The position numbers and the translations under genes are program-made. Under the pieces are notes generated by a model, which was not told where the DNA came from, ran no database searches, and was given only the letters and a program-made list of their open reading frames with translations. From Paraburkholderia tagetis (GTDB taxonomy: Bacteria > Pseudomonadota > Gammaproteobacteria > Burkholderiales > Burkholderiaceae), in contig NZ_JAKLJA010000001.1 in NCBI RefSeq assembly GCF_022213065.1, positions 310,001 to 374,000 of the forward strand: a DNA stretch of 64,000 nucleotides. The letters run 5' to 3'. This document shows positions 26,919-35,079 of the stretch, one piece after another (position 1 is the first letter of the stretch; the number at the start of each line of letters is the position of its first letter).

Positions 26919-27656
26919 ATGAAGATCGTCGTAATCGGTGGTTCGGGTCTGATCGGGTCGCGTCTTGTCGCGCTGCTTGGCGAGGCGGGTCATGAAGCAC
27001 GCGCCGCGTCGCCGCGTAGTGGCGTGAACGCCGTGACGGGCGAAGGCCTGAGCCATGCGCTCGAGGGCGCCGATGTTGTGGTGGATGTGGCGAACGCGCC
27101 GTCATGGGAGCCTCAGGCGGTGCTCGACTTCTTTCGCACGTCGGCGCGCAATCTCGGCAAGGCCGAGGTGGCCGCGGGGGTACGCCATCACGTCGCGCTA
27201 TCCATCGTCGGCTGCGACCGCATGCCGGAAAATGCGTATTTCGTTGCCAAGGTCGCGCAGGAAGAGGTGATCGAAGCGGCGGGTGTGCCGTACACGATCG
27301 TGCGCGCGACGCAGTTCATGGAGTTCATCGGCGGAATCGCGGATTACGGCACGCAAGACGGTACCGTGCGCATCGGCGATGGCCTGTTTCAGCCGATCGC
27401 CGCAGACGATGTCGCGGCGATCCTCGCGCAGGTCGCGCTGGCCGCGCCGCTGAACGGCACCATCGATATTGCCGGCCCGGACCGCGCGCCCTTCTCGGAG
27501 ATCGTCGCACGCTATCTGCAATCGGTCGGGGACCCGCGCCCCGTAGTGATGGATCGCGATGCGCGGTACTACGGCGGACCTCTCGAGGAAAAGTCGCTCG
27601 TGCCGCTCGGTGACGCAAGGATCGGCCGCGTCGGTCTCGACCAGTGGCTCGCGTAG
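26919..27656 (+). CDS. NmrA-like NAD(P)-binding oxidoreductase
   Basis: 245 residues, atypical short-chain dehydrogenase. Nucleotide loop MKIVVIGGSGLIGSRLVALL at the N-terminus, then VVVDVANAPSWEPQAVLDFF, HHVALSIVGCDRMPENAYF and YTIVRATQFMEFIGGI. The catalytic Tyr-x3-Lys is replaced by YFVAK. CTGGAG precedes ATG 26919. Transcribed away from the MocR regulator across 192 bases, a common regulator-target pairing. Substrate unknown; many relatives act on quinones or as redox sensors. Confidence 0.85.
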   Translation: MKIVVIGGSGLIGSRLVALLGEAGHEARAASPRSGVNAVTGEGLSHALEGADVVVDVANAPSWEPQAVLDFFRTSARNLGKAEVAAGVRHHVALSIVGCDRMPENAYFVAKVAQEEVIEAAGVPYTIVRATQFMEFIGGIADYGTQDGTVRIGDGLFQPIAADDVAAILAQVALAAPLNGTIDIAGPDRAPFSEIVARYLQSVGDPRPVVMDRDARYYGGPLEEKSLVPLGDARIGRVGLDQWLA

Positions 27657-27695
27657 CCAGCGCGCTTCGCAAACCATGAAATTGCATCGCCGCGT

Positions 27696-27721
27696 GGAAT
27701 AAGCGCCGAAGCGCGCGTGTT
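27696..27721 (+). promoter_or_regulatory. ECF-type promoter, GGAATAA-N16-GTT
   Basis: GGAATAA at 27696-27702 and GTT at 27719-27721 are exactly 16 bases apart, a layout typical of ECF sigma promoters. It is 34 bases before the first gene of an operon that encodes an ECF sigma factor, so autoregulation is likely. Assignment is from pattern only. Confidence 0.55.
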
Positions 27722-27754
27722 AGTTCATCGTCTCCAACCAACGCGGCGGCAATC

Positions 27755-28651
27755 ATGGCTTTGCAGCGGCCGCACGACGAGCGGCCAGTGTCCGAGGGCG
27801 ATATCCATGCCTACACAGACGGCTCGCTGGCGGGCGAGCGGGTCGCGCGCGTGCGCCGCTATCTGGCGGCGCGCCCCGGCGAATGGCATCGGATTTTGTT
27901 CTATCGTCGGCTCAATGCCCAGCTTCGCCATTCGTTCAACGGGATCGAGGGCGATGAAGCAGCGGTGTCCACATCGCGGCGGCCCACGCCGGCGCGCGGC
28001 CACGTGGCCGGGTCTCGCAGCGCCGCGCTCGCGTGTATGCTGGCCGGCGCGGTGCTGGCCTGGCTTGCCGCTTTTACCGCTTTAGCCGCTTTAGCCATTT
28101 CCGAGCCCAGTGCCCAGATCCTGAACGACGCGGCGGTCATGGCGTTCATGGAGGCCGGCAACGGCGCTTCGGCTGACCCATCCGCGCCAGGACAGGCGTC
28201 CGCGCTCGGCGCGTCGCCCGCGCCGGATCCGTCCGCGCTCGGCGCGTCGTCCACGGCGGATTCGTCCGGCGTGCCGCTCGCCGATGGGTTCGTGCCGGTG
28301 ACACTGTCCAGCGCGCCCGCGCCCTTCGATTTCGCGCCTGCGGGCTTGCGGCTCGTGGCTTCCGGCCCGGTCGAACTCGGGCTGCTTGTGCGGGCCCAGC
28401 GCTGGGTCTACGAAAACAGCGAAGGCAGGCTGGTCGTGCTGCTCGCCTCGCGCGCGTGGTTCGCGCGTGCCGAGCCGCAATGGAGCGCGCGCCGCGTCGG
28501 CAATCTGCGCCTGCTCGGGTGGACCCGGCATGGCGAGCGCTGGGTGCTGGCGGGCGATGCGCAAACGCGCGGCCTGATGCGCGCGGCGGATCTCGCCACC
28601 CAGGAGCGGGCGGCCCGCGAGGGCGCGGCCGGGAATGTGGAGCAACGATAA
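27755..28651 (+). CDS. Anti-sigma-factor-like membrane protein, upstream member
   Basis: 298 residues. N-terminal segment VSEGDIHAYTDGSLAGERVARVRRYL resembles the anti-sigma domain of the gene after the sigma factor (VTEDEIHAYVDGTLAQARRADVEREL). One membrane helix follows (ALACMLAGAVLAWLAAFTALAALAI, about residues 90-114), then an Ala/Ser/Pro linker with an internal repeat (SALGASP, SALGASS) and a periplasmic domain with LRLVASGPVELGLLVRAQRWVYENSEG. No zinc His-Cys motif. First of three genes in a likely operon with the sigma factor. Function as anti-sigma is inference. Confidence 0.7.
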   Translation: MALQRPHDERPVSEGDIHAYTDGSLAGERVARVRRYLAARPGEWHRILFYRRLNAQLRHSFNGIEGDEAAVSTSRRPTPARGHVAGSRSAALACMLAGAVLAWLAAFTALAALAISEPSAQILNDAAVMAFMEAGNGASADPSAPGQASALGASPAPDPSALGASSTADSSGVPLADGFVPVTLSSAPAPFDFAPAGLRLVASGPVELGLLVRAQRWVYENSEGRLVVLLASRAWFARAEPQWSARRVGNLRLLGWTRHGERWVLAGDAQTRGLMRAADLATQERAAREGAAGNVEQR

Positions 28652-28785
28652 CGCCACTAATGACGCTACCGATGACGGCACCAATGACGAGCACCAATGA
28701 CGGGCACCTGCGATGAGCACCAATGACGAGCACCTGCAATGAGCACCTGCAATGAGCGGGCAGATGAGGACGGCGAGGATGGGAC
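28652..28785 (+). repeat. Degenerate tandem repeats before the sigma gene
   Basis: 134 bases filled by imperfect copies of AATGACGAGCACC and GAGCACCTGCAATGA (28658-28755). No gene. It separates the upstream anti-sigma-like gene from the sigma gene and may act as a leader or simply be expanded spacer. Confidence 0.75.
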
Positions 28786-29304
28786 ATGGACATCCGTGAC
28801 GAGCTGATCGAACACGTACCGCGTCTGAGGCGTTATGCCCGCGCGCTGATTCACAACCGGGAGCTCGCCGACGACCTCGTGCAGGACACGCTCGAGCGGG
28901 CGCTCGCGCGCACAGCGTTGTTTCGCGCGGGCACGGACCTGCGCGCCTGGCTCTTCACGATCATGCACAACGTCTTCGTGAATCAGGTGCGCAAGTCGGC
29001 GGCGCGCGGCACGCATGTGAGCGTGGACGATGAGAGCGTGCCCGAGAACGACTACGCGGTGCCCGCGCCCCAGACCGGCACGCTCGAGGTTCGCGATCTC
29101 GACTTCGCGCTGCAGCGGCTGCCGGTCGAGCAGCGCGAAGTGGTGCTGCTGGTCGGGCTGGAGGAAATGAGTTACGCCGACGTGGCGCTGGCGCTCGACA
29201 TTCCCATCGGTACGGTGATGTCGAGGCTTTCGAGGGGACGTGAGCGCCTGCGCGCGCTCATGGCCGGTTCCGTCCCGCGTGCGAATCTGAAGGTGGTGCG
29301 ATGA
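28786..29304 (+). CDS. ECF RNA polymerase sigma factor
   Basis: 172 residues, normal for an ECF sigma factor. Region 2: VPRLRRYARALIHNRELADDLVQDTLERAL with RAWLFTIMHNVFVNQVRK; region 4: LPVEQREVVLLVGLEEMSYADVALALDIPIGTVMSRLSRGR. The two are joined by an acidic linker. Its stop overlaps the ATG of the downstream anti-sigma gene. Likely transcribes its own operon from the site at 27696. Confidence 0.95.
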   Translation: MDIRDELIEHVPRLRRYARALIHNRELADDLVQDTLERALARTALFRAGTDLRAWLFTIMHNVFVNQVRKSAARGTHVSVDDESVPENDYAVPAPQTGTLEVRDLDFALQRLPVEQREVVLLVGLEEMSYADVALALDIPIGTVMSRLSRGRERLRALMAGSVPRANLKVVR

Positions 29305-30212
29305 GCGAGCAACATAATCCCGTGACCGAAGACGAGATCCACGCTTATGTGGACGGCACGCTTGCGCAGGCACGCCGCGCCGACGTCGAGCGCGAGCTCG
29401 AACGCAATCCGGAGCTTGCGGCGCGCGCGAGCGACTTCTTCGCGCTGAACAACCTGCTGCACGAGCGTTACGACCGCGTGATGAGCGAGCCCGTGCCCGC
29501 GCGTCTGCGCGTCGAGGCCGTCGGGGGCAGCGGCTCTGGCGGCTCTGGCGGCTCTGGCGGCTCAAGCGATTCCAGCGGCGAGCCGGGCAGGCGTCGCGTG
29601 CGCGAAGCCGCAAACTGGCCGAAGTTCGCGGGCCTTGCGGCTGCACTGGTGCTGGGCGTGGGCATCGGCTGGGGCACGCATTATGGCGCGGCCATGATCG
29701 ACGGCACAGCGGGGCGCGGCGACCAGCACGCGGATCTGCATACGGTGAGCGCGGATTCGACCATGAACTTTGTGCACGAGGCCGCGCTCGCCCACGTGGT
29801 TTACATGCCCGAGGTGGAGCGGCCGGACACGATGGGCGCGCGCCGTGAGCAGGATTTCGTGCAGTGGCTCGCGAGCCGGCTCGGCACCAATGTGCAAGCG
29901 CCGATGCTGGAGAAGAGCGGCTTCGAACTCTCGGGCGGGCGTTTGCTGCCGGGCGCGGATGGTGATGTCGCGCAGTTCATGTATCACAACGCGCAGGGCG
30001 AGCGTGTGACGTTGTGCATCTCGCACCGCAAGACGAGTAGCAACACGACTGCGTTCAAGCTCTACCAGGACGGCTCCGTGAACGTGTTCTACTGGATCGA
30101 CGGCGACTTTGGCTATGCGCTGTCGGGTGGCATCGACCGCAAGGTGTTGCTGCAACTCGCCCACGATGTTTATGCGCAATTGACGCCGACGCCAACGCCG
30201 ACGCCGCGCTAG
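29301..30212 (+). CDS. Membrane anti-sigma factor
   Basis: 303 residues. N-terminal anti-sigma domain (VTEDEIHAYVDGTLAQARRADVE) without the zinc Cys motif, a Gly/Ser linker of GSGGSGGSGG type (about 75-90) from a 12-bp DNA repeat, one membrane helix (FAGLAAALVLGVGIGWG, about 113-130) and a periplasmic domain with VYMPEVERPDTMGARREQ and FYWIDGDFGYALSG. Ends in a Thr-Pro repeat. Overlaps the sigma gene by four bases, the standard coupling of such pairs. The signal it reads is unknown. Confidence 0.88.
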   Translation: MSEQHNPVTEDEIHAYVDGTLAQARRADVERELERNPELAARASDFFALNNLLHERYDRVMSEPVPARLRVEAVGGSGSGGSGGSGGSSDSSGEPGRRRVREAANWPKFAGLAAALVLGVGIGWGTHYGAAMIDGTAGRGDQHADLHTVSADSTMNFVHEAALAHVVYMPEVERPDTMGARREQDFVQWLASRLGTNVQAPMLEKSGFELSGGRLLPGADGDVAQFMYHNAQGERVTLCISHRKTSSNTTAFKLYQDGSVNVFYWIDGDFGYALSGGIDRKVLLQLAHDVYAQLTPTPTPTPR

Positions 30213-30284
30213 TCGCGCGTGCGCACGCGGCTTCCCGATACAACGCACGACGCTCAGACCGCTCGCGATATCCACATGCATGCC

Positions 30285-30324
30285 AACGCCGACACCCGCT
30301 CGTCACGAGCGGGGTGTCGGCGTT
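30285..30324 (+). terminator. Strong hairpin after the sigma/anti-sigma operon
   Basis: AACGCCGACACCCGCTCG (30285-30302) pairs with the complement at 30306-30324, one bulged G, 3-base loop. Lies 73 bases past the anti-sigma stop and between convergent genes; no long T-run. Confidence 0.7.
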
Positions 30325-30423
30325 GCACGCAATGGTTGCTTGCGCATCGACTTTTCTCGGATCAACTTCCCTCGTAGATATTGCAGAAGCTCATCGGCCC
30401 CACGCAGGCCCTGTGCGATGCGC

Positions 30424-32475
30424 TCACCTGAGCTTCACCGCAACGAAGCTGCGCGCATGGTTTCGCTGGATCAGCACCTCCATGCTTTTGGTCGCCTTTG
30501 CTTCGAGGTCGGCGGCCTGGTCCTCGGTTTCGACCAGCATTTCGTCGAGCGTCAGCACGACGTCGCCGCGCCGCACGCCTGCTTTCGCGGCGGCGCCGGT
30601 CGAGTCTTCCACCATCAGCCCGAGCGGCAACCCGGTCGAGCGTTTTTCCTCGTCGGTCAGCGCGTGCGTGAGGAGGCCGAGGCGATCCACCATGTGGCGC
30701 GGCGCCGGGGCCGCCGCCTGGGTGTCGGTTTGGATGGCGGCTTGGGGCGTGGGTTGGATGGCGGCTTGGATGGTGGGTTGGGCGGCGTCCGTCATTGTCG
30801 TCTTCACGGCCTTGACGTCATTGACTTGCGCGGCGTTGGCCACCGCCGGCGTGGCCGCTACGGCGGTGGCCGCTGCTACGGCAGGTAGCGCAGCCGCATC
30901 GGCCGTTCCGGCTGGCGGCGCCGGAACCGGAACGGGAACCGGCACCTGAACCGCATGCACGTCATTTGCCGCATTAGCCACTTTCGCCGTCGTATTTGCT
31001 GTGTTTGCCACTTTCTCCGCATTCGCAGTGTCCGCCACATTCGCCACATTCGCAGTGTTTGCCGCTTTCGTGGCCTTGGTCTCGACGGCGGCGTTCGTGA
31101 ACCCAGCCCGCTTCGGCTGCCGGTTGCGGATCACCTCCAGCGGGATTTTTGTCGCGGGCGGCACGGCGGCGAGTTGCTCGGCGAGCGTAGCGGCCCGGTC
31201 GACCGGCGTGTCGCCCACCTGCACGATGACGTCGCCGGCAGTCACGCCTGCGGCGGCGGCGGGCGAGCCCGGCGCGACGGTGTCGACGAGCGCGCCGCTC
31301 GCGCGCGGCAAGCCGAGGGCCGCCGCCATCCCCGGGCTCACGTCTTCGACCTGCATGCCGAAGGTGCTGGCCGTGTGCGGATTGCCGGCGCCGCTTCCAG
31401 TGGCGTCGACGAGGTTGGCTGCGGCATCGGCGGGGGCAGCATCGGCGGCGGCGGCAGCAGCAGCAGCGGCAGCGTGCGCCGCCTTGCGCGCGGCCTGCAA
31501 TTGCGCGCGGAACCGGGTCGCCGCTTCGATCGGAATCGCGAAGGTCAAGCCCTCGTAGTGGCCGCTATCGGCGTAAAGCTGCACGTCGATGCCGATCACT
31601 TCGCCCGCGCGATTGAACAGCGGCCCGCCGGAGTTGTCGGGATTGACCGCCACATCGGTCTGGAGGAATGGGAATGCGTTGCCGTCGGGCAGCGTGCGCG
31701 AGGTTGCGCTGACGATGCCCGTCGTCACGGTGTTCTGGAAGCTGTCCGGCGAGCCGATCGAGAGCACCGGTTCGCCTGCGTGCATCTTCGACGAATCGCC
31801 GAGCTTCACGAACGGCAAGTTGCGCGCGTTGGCGATCTGCAGCACGGCCACATCGCTCTGCGGGTCGACGGCAACCACTTGCGCCTTGAATTCGCGCTTG
31901 TCGGTCAGGCGCACGGTCACTTCTTCGGCCTTGTCGACGATGTGCGCCGTGGTGAGCACGAGGCCCCGCGAACTGACGATGAAGCCGGAGCCCGCACCCA
32001 TCATTGCGCGCGGCGCGCCGGGCTGGCCGTCGGACGGCGGCCGTGGCGCGCGCCTGAAGAACGCGAAGAACGGGTCGTCGGCGTCGATGGCCTCTTGCTC
32101 CGGCGGCTCGGACTGATCGCCGGCGCCGCGTGCGATCACGTGCACGACGGCGGGACCGTAGCGCTCGGCGAGCGAGAAGAAGTCCGGGGTGGCCATGGCG
32201 GCGGGCGTGACCGCCACGTGCTCGGCAGCGGCGCGCTCGGCGGCGTTGACGGTGGCGGGCTTGCTGGCCGGCTTGCTCGCGGAGGGTTTGCTTGCCGCGG
32301 GTTTGGCGGCGCTGGGGCCGCTGGCCCCGCTGGCCCCGCTGGCCGCCGGTACGGGCGTGGCCGCGTTCGCCCGAAGGCAGAAAGCACTGGCGAGCGCCAG
32401 CGTGAGCGCCGCCGCGGGGCGCGAGGTGCGGGCGAGAAACAGGCGGAGCACAGCACACCTCCCAGTGGCATTCAT
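30424..32475 (-). CDS. HtrA/Do-like periplasmic serine protease with two PDZ domains
   Basis: 683 residues, longer than typical DegP/DegQ (about 450-500). Signal peptide RLFLARTSRPAAALTLALAS ending ANA, an Ala/Ser/Lys/Pro linker, then a trypsin-like domain with His 178 (LVLTTAHIVD), Asp 208 (QSDVAVLQI) and Ser 282 in NPDNSGGPLFN. The residue two before the Ser is Asp where the family has Gly. First PDZ (GMQVEDVSPGMAAALGLP), then about 170 residues of Ala/Asn/Val/Thr-rich low complexity (ANTANVANVADTANAEKVAN, PVPVPVPAP), then a second PDZ (GLPLGLMVEDSTGAAAKAGVRRGD). Start 32475 gives a normal signal peptide. Single gene; periplasmic quality control presumed. Confidence 0.88.
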   Translation of the reverse strand: MNATGRCAVLRLFLARTSRPAAALTLALASAFCLRANAATPVPAASGASGASGPSAAKPAASKPSASKPASKPATVNAAERAAAEHVAVTPAAMATPDFFSLAERYGPAVVHVIARGAGDQSEPPEQEAIDADDPFFAFFRRAPRPPSDGQPGAPRAMMGAGSGFIVSSRGLVLTTAHIVDKAEEVTVRLTDKREFKAQVVAVDPQSDVAVLQIANARNLPFVKLGDSSKMHAGEPVLSIGSPDSFQNTVTTGIVSATSRTLPDGNAFPFLQTDVAVNPDNSGGPLFNRAGEVIGIDVQLYADSGHYEGLTFAIPIEAATRFRAQLQAARKAAHAAAAAAAAAADAAPADAAANLVDATGSGAGNPHTASTFGMQVEDVSPGMAAALGLPRASGALVDTVAPGSPAAAAGVTAGDVIVQVGDTPVDRAATLAEQLAAVPPATKIPLEVIRNRQPKRAGFTNAAVETKATKAANTANVANVADTANAEKVANTANTTAKVANAANDVHAVQVPVPVPVPAPPAGTADAAALPAVAAATAVAATPAVANAAQVNDVKAVKTTMTDAAQPTIQAAIQPTPQAAIQTDTQAAAPAPRHMVDRLGLLTHALTDEEKRSTGLPLGLMVEDSTGAAAKAGVRRGDVVLTLDEMLVETEDQAADLEAKATKSMEVLIQRNHARSFVAVKLR

Positions 32476-32930
32476 GCTGGCGGACGTGGACCGGGATGCA
32501 ATTGTGATGCAAGCGGACGCCGACAAAAATAGTGTAGTCACGTGGTGGGGCGAGTGGGGGGGAGGGTTTGTCCGGTGGCGAAAGGAAGGCTTTTTGTCAG
32601 GGGCGGGCTCGCTTTTTGAGCGCCTTTTTCGACTGCTTTCCTGCGATCTCCTGCGCTCGCATCTGCGCGCGGGCGACGTGGCCGGGCGCATCGGCGGCGG
32701 GAAGTTCGCGGTCTTGCTGGGCGGCGCCGATCTCGACGGCGCATGCACGGTCGCGCGCCGCATTCAGGACCAGGTGCGCTATCCATGAGGCGTGATTTAC
32801 TTAGCGCGATTCGTTACTTCTGTGCGCGCAGCGTGACCGGTAGGATTTTTTGCACGCTATCGACACGACCAATATGTTGGCGCAACGCCTTTCACCATCG
32901 CGCGCCAACGCTTCATGCCACGCATCCATC
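32476..32930. other. Intergenic region, protease / SsuA, with GGDEF relic
   Basis: 455 bases between divergent genes. Left part should hold the protease promoter. Middle part (about 32630-32788) codes for the degenerate GGDEF fragment listed separately. Right part (32789-32930) presumably holds the ssuA promoter; no box is clear. Confidence 0.5.
32630..32788 (+). pseudogene. Diguanylate cyclase (GGDEF) fragment, inactivated
   Basis: The plus strand reads LLRSHLRAGDVAGRIGGGKF followed by AVLLGGADLDGACTVARRIQ and a stop at 32788. This is the central part of a GGDEF domain with the active motif changed from GGDEF to GGGKF. About 50 residues of a normal ~160 remain; the N-terminal half is missing and no start codon with a ribosome site is present. 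A relic, not a working enzyme. Confidence 0.75.
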
Positions 32931-33905
32931 ATGACCCGCGAAAAAACGACTCCATCGAACCACCGCGAGCGCCGCCGCGCCGTGCTTGCCGCGCTGGGCG
33001 CCACGCTGGCCGGTGCGGCGCTGCCCGCCTGGGCAAAATTCCAGCCCGACCAGTTCCGCATCGGCTACCAGAAGGCCGCGAGCACGCTCGTCCTGCTCAA
33101 AGCCAACGGTGCGCTCGAAAAGCGCCTCGCGCCGCAAGGCATCAAGGTGACGTGGAACGAGTTTCCCGCCGGACCGCAACTGCTCGAAGGCCTGAATGTG
33201 GGCGCGATCGACTTCGGCTATGTGGGCGAGGCGCCGCCGGTGTTCGCGCAGGCAGCGGGCGCGGATTTCGTCTATACCGCCTATGAATTGCCTACGCCGC
33301 GCGCGGAGGGCCTGGTCGTTGCGAAGCAGTCGCCCATTCGCTCGGTGAGCGATTTGAAGGGCAAGAAAATTGGCCTGAACCGGGGCTCGGACGTGCACTG
33401 GTTCCTCGTCGCGCTGTTGGGCAAGCATGGTCTTGGCGTGCGCGACGTGCAGACCGTGTGGCTCGCGCCCGCCGACGCGCGCGCGGCGCTGCAAAGCGGC
33501 GCCATCGACGCATGGGCGATCTGGGATCCGTTTCTTGCCGCTGTGGAGGCGCAGGACGGTGCGCGCCTGATCGCCGATGCCAGCGGCGTGGCGAGCCATC
33601 ACCAGTTCTTTCTGAGCCAGCGCGAGTTCGCGCAAAAGCGCCGCGACGTGATTGCGATTGCGCTCGACGAACTTGGCAAGACGGGGCAGTGGGTGCGCCA
33701 GAACACGGCGGCCGCAGCCGCACGGCTCGCGCCGATTCAAGGCCTGGACGCCGCGACCATCGAGACCGGGCTCAAGCACTACGCGCAGGAATACCGGCCC
33801 ATCGACGCGGCCGTGCTTGCCGATCAGCAAAAGATTGCCGATACGTTCTACGACCTCAAGATCATTCCGCGGCGCGTGACCACGAAAGACGCGGTGCTGG
33901 CGTAA
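32931..33905 (+). CDS. ssuA: Aliphatic sulfonate ABC transporter, substrate-binding protein
   Basis: 324 residues. Periplasmic protein that hands sulfonates (or taurine-like compounds) to an ABC importer. Basic N-terminus and signal peptide RRRAVLAALGATLAGAALPAWA, then FRIGYQKAASTLVLLKANG, EFPAGPQLLEGLNVGAIDFGYVGEAPPVFAQAA, DLKGKKIGLNRGSDVHWFL and AIDAWAIWDPFLAAVE, all hallmarks of SsuA. ATG 32931 chosen over an earlier frame start because it places the signal peptide normally. No ssuB, ssuC or ssuD lies next to it, so it must work with components elsewhere. Confidence 0.9.
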   Translation: MTREKTTPSNHRERRRAVLAALGATLAGAALPAWAKFQPDQFRIGYQKAASTLVLLKANGALEKRLAPQGIKVTWNEFPAGPQLLEGLNVGAIDFGYVGEAPPVFAQAAGADFVYTAYELPTPRAEGLVVAKQSPIRSVSDLKGKKIGLNRGSDVHWFLVALLGKHGLGVRDVQTVWLAPADARAALQSGAIDAWAIWDPFLAAVEAQDGARLIADASGVASHHQFFLSQREFAQKRRDVIAIALDELGKTGQWVRQNTAAAAARLAPIQGLDAATIETGLKHYAQEYRPIDAAVLADQQKIADTFYDLKIIPRRVTTKDAVLA

Positions 33906-33909
33906 AAAA

Positions 33910-33941
33910 GCGGGCGACTACTTTCGACAGCAGCCGCCCGC
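33910..33941. terminator. Hairpin between convergent ssuA and sugar-binding gene
   Basis: GCGGGCG (33910-33916) pairs with CGCCCGC (33935-33941); an A-run precedes it, which reads as a T-run for the minus-strand transcript. Long 18-base loop. Just past the ssuA stop. Confidence 0.45.
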
Positions 33942-34004
33942 CCGAAACTGATAAGCCGGTACGGGAGTTGAGGCGCGCTCAGTGGACGCGCTCAGTGGGC
34001 GCGC

Positions 34005-34958
34005 TCAGTGCGGCGACGACCAGCCCTTGTAGCTGCCGACGTTGTCGCGCGTGATGAGCTGCGGCGCCATCTCGATCATCGGATTCGCGGGCTTCTTGCC
34101 GTTCATGATGTCGTAGCCCACCTGCACGGCCGTCTGCGCCATCTTCCACGGGTCCTGGCTTGCCGAGGCCTGCACCAGCGTATCGCTCTTGAGCGCCGTT
34201 TCGATATCGGGTGCGCCGTCCACCGAGGTGATCACGATGCCGTTGCGATGCAACTGCTTCGCGGCCAGATCGCTGCCCACGGCCTGCGGGTCGTTGATCG
34301 CGAACACGCCGGCCACTTGCGGGAAGCGCGTGAGATAGCCCTGCATCGCGTTCATGCCGCCTTCGCGCGAGCCCTTTGCGTCCTGGTCGTCGGAGAGAAT
34401 CTTGATGCCCGGCGACTTCGCGAGCACCTGCTTGCAGCCGTTCACGCGATCGATCACGGCCGAGACCTGCGGACCGTTTTCGATAATCACGTTGCCCTTG
34501 CCGTTGATCTTCTTCGACAGGTACTCGCACGAGATCTGGCCGGCCTTCAGGTTGTCGGTTTGCACGGTGGCGTCGGCGCCCGCCGCGGCCACGTCCACGG
34601 CCACCACCACGATGCCCGCGGCGCGGGCCTTGCGCACGGCCGGCTCGATCGCCTTCGGGTCGGAGGCGTTCAGCAGGATCATGTCGACGTGGGCCGAGAT
34701 GAAGTTGTCGATCTGCGTGAACTGCTTGTTCAGGTCGTAATCGGCGGACACGGCCGTGACTTTCGCGTTCGGGTTGAGCTGCCGGGCTTTCGCCTCTGCA
34801 CCGTGCACGATGGTCACGAAGTAAGGATTGCCAAGCGAGCCCACGGTGATGCCGATCGACTTCAGTTGCTTGTCGGCGGCGTGTGCGCCTTGCAGGGCAA
34901 AACCGAGCGTCAGTGCCGCAGCGGCGCGAACAGCGAAAGCAGCCTTTTTCTTGAACAT
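34005..34958 (-). CDS. Ribose-type ABC transporter, sugar-binding protein
   Basis: 317 residues. Periplasmic binding protein of the RbsB family (peripla_BP_4). Signal peptide AVRAAAALTLGFALQGAHA, then IGITVGSLGNPYFVTIVHGAE, DYDLNKQFTQIDNFISAHVDMI, VVAVDVAAAGADATVQTDNL and VFAINDPQAVGSDLA. Last gene of the minus-strand set ROK - ATPase - permease - binding protein. GGAG precedes ATG 34958. The bases at its stop codon (33974-34009) are a triple imperfect repeat of GCGCTCAGTGG. The sugar is unknown; ribose, galactose or a polyol are all possible. Confidence 0.92.
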   Translation of the reverse strand: MFKKKAAFAVRAAAALTLGFALQGAHAADKQLKSIGITVGSLGNPYFVTIVHGAEAKARQLNPNAKVTAVSADYDLNKQFTQIDNFISAHVDMILLNASDPKAIEPAVRKARAAGIVVVAVDVAAAGADATVQTDNLKAGQISCEYLSKKINGKGNVIIENGPQVSAVIDRVNGCKQVLAKSPGIKILSDDQDAKGSREGGMNAMQGYLTRFPQVAGVFAINDPQAVGSDLAAKQLHRNGIVITSVDGAPDIETALKSDTLVQASASQDPWKMAQTAVQVGYDIMNGKKPANPMIEMAPQLITRDNVGSYKGWSSPH

Positions 34959-35079
34959 GAGTCTGTCTCCAGAGGGGTCCGGTTGGTGTGTGTCATGCAG
35001 CGCGGGAGCAGGAGGACCACCTGCGCCCGCTTTGAAAGAGATGAACTATCTAGTCCGGAACGTTATCCAGCGCGCCGCA

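Noticed and set aside
30330..30423. Minus-strand frame downstream of the protease reading like RIAQGLRGADELLQYLRGKL
   Set aside because: Protein-like but under 40 codons, with no start codon or ribosome site and no family I can name; perhaps a relic, not enough to annotate.
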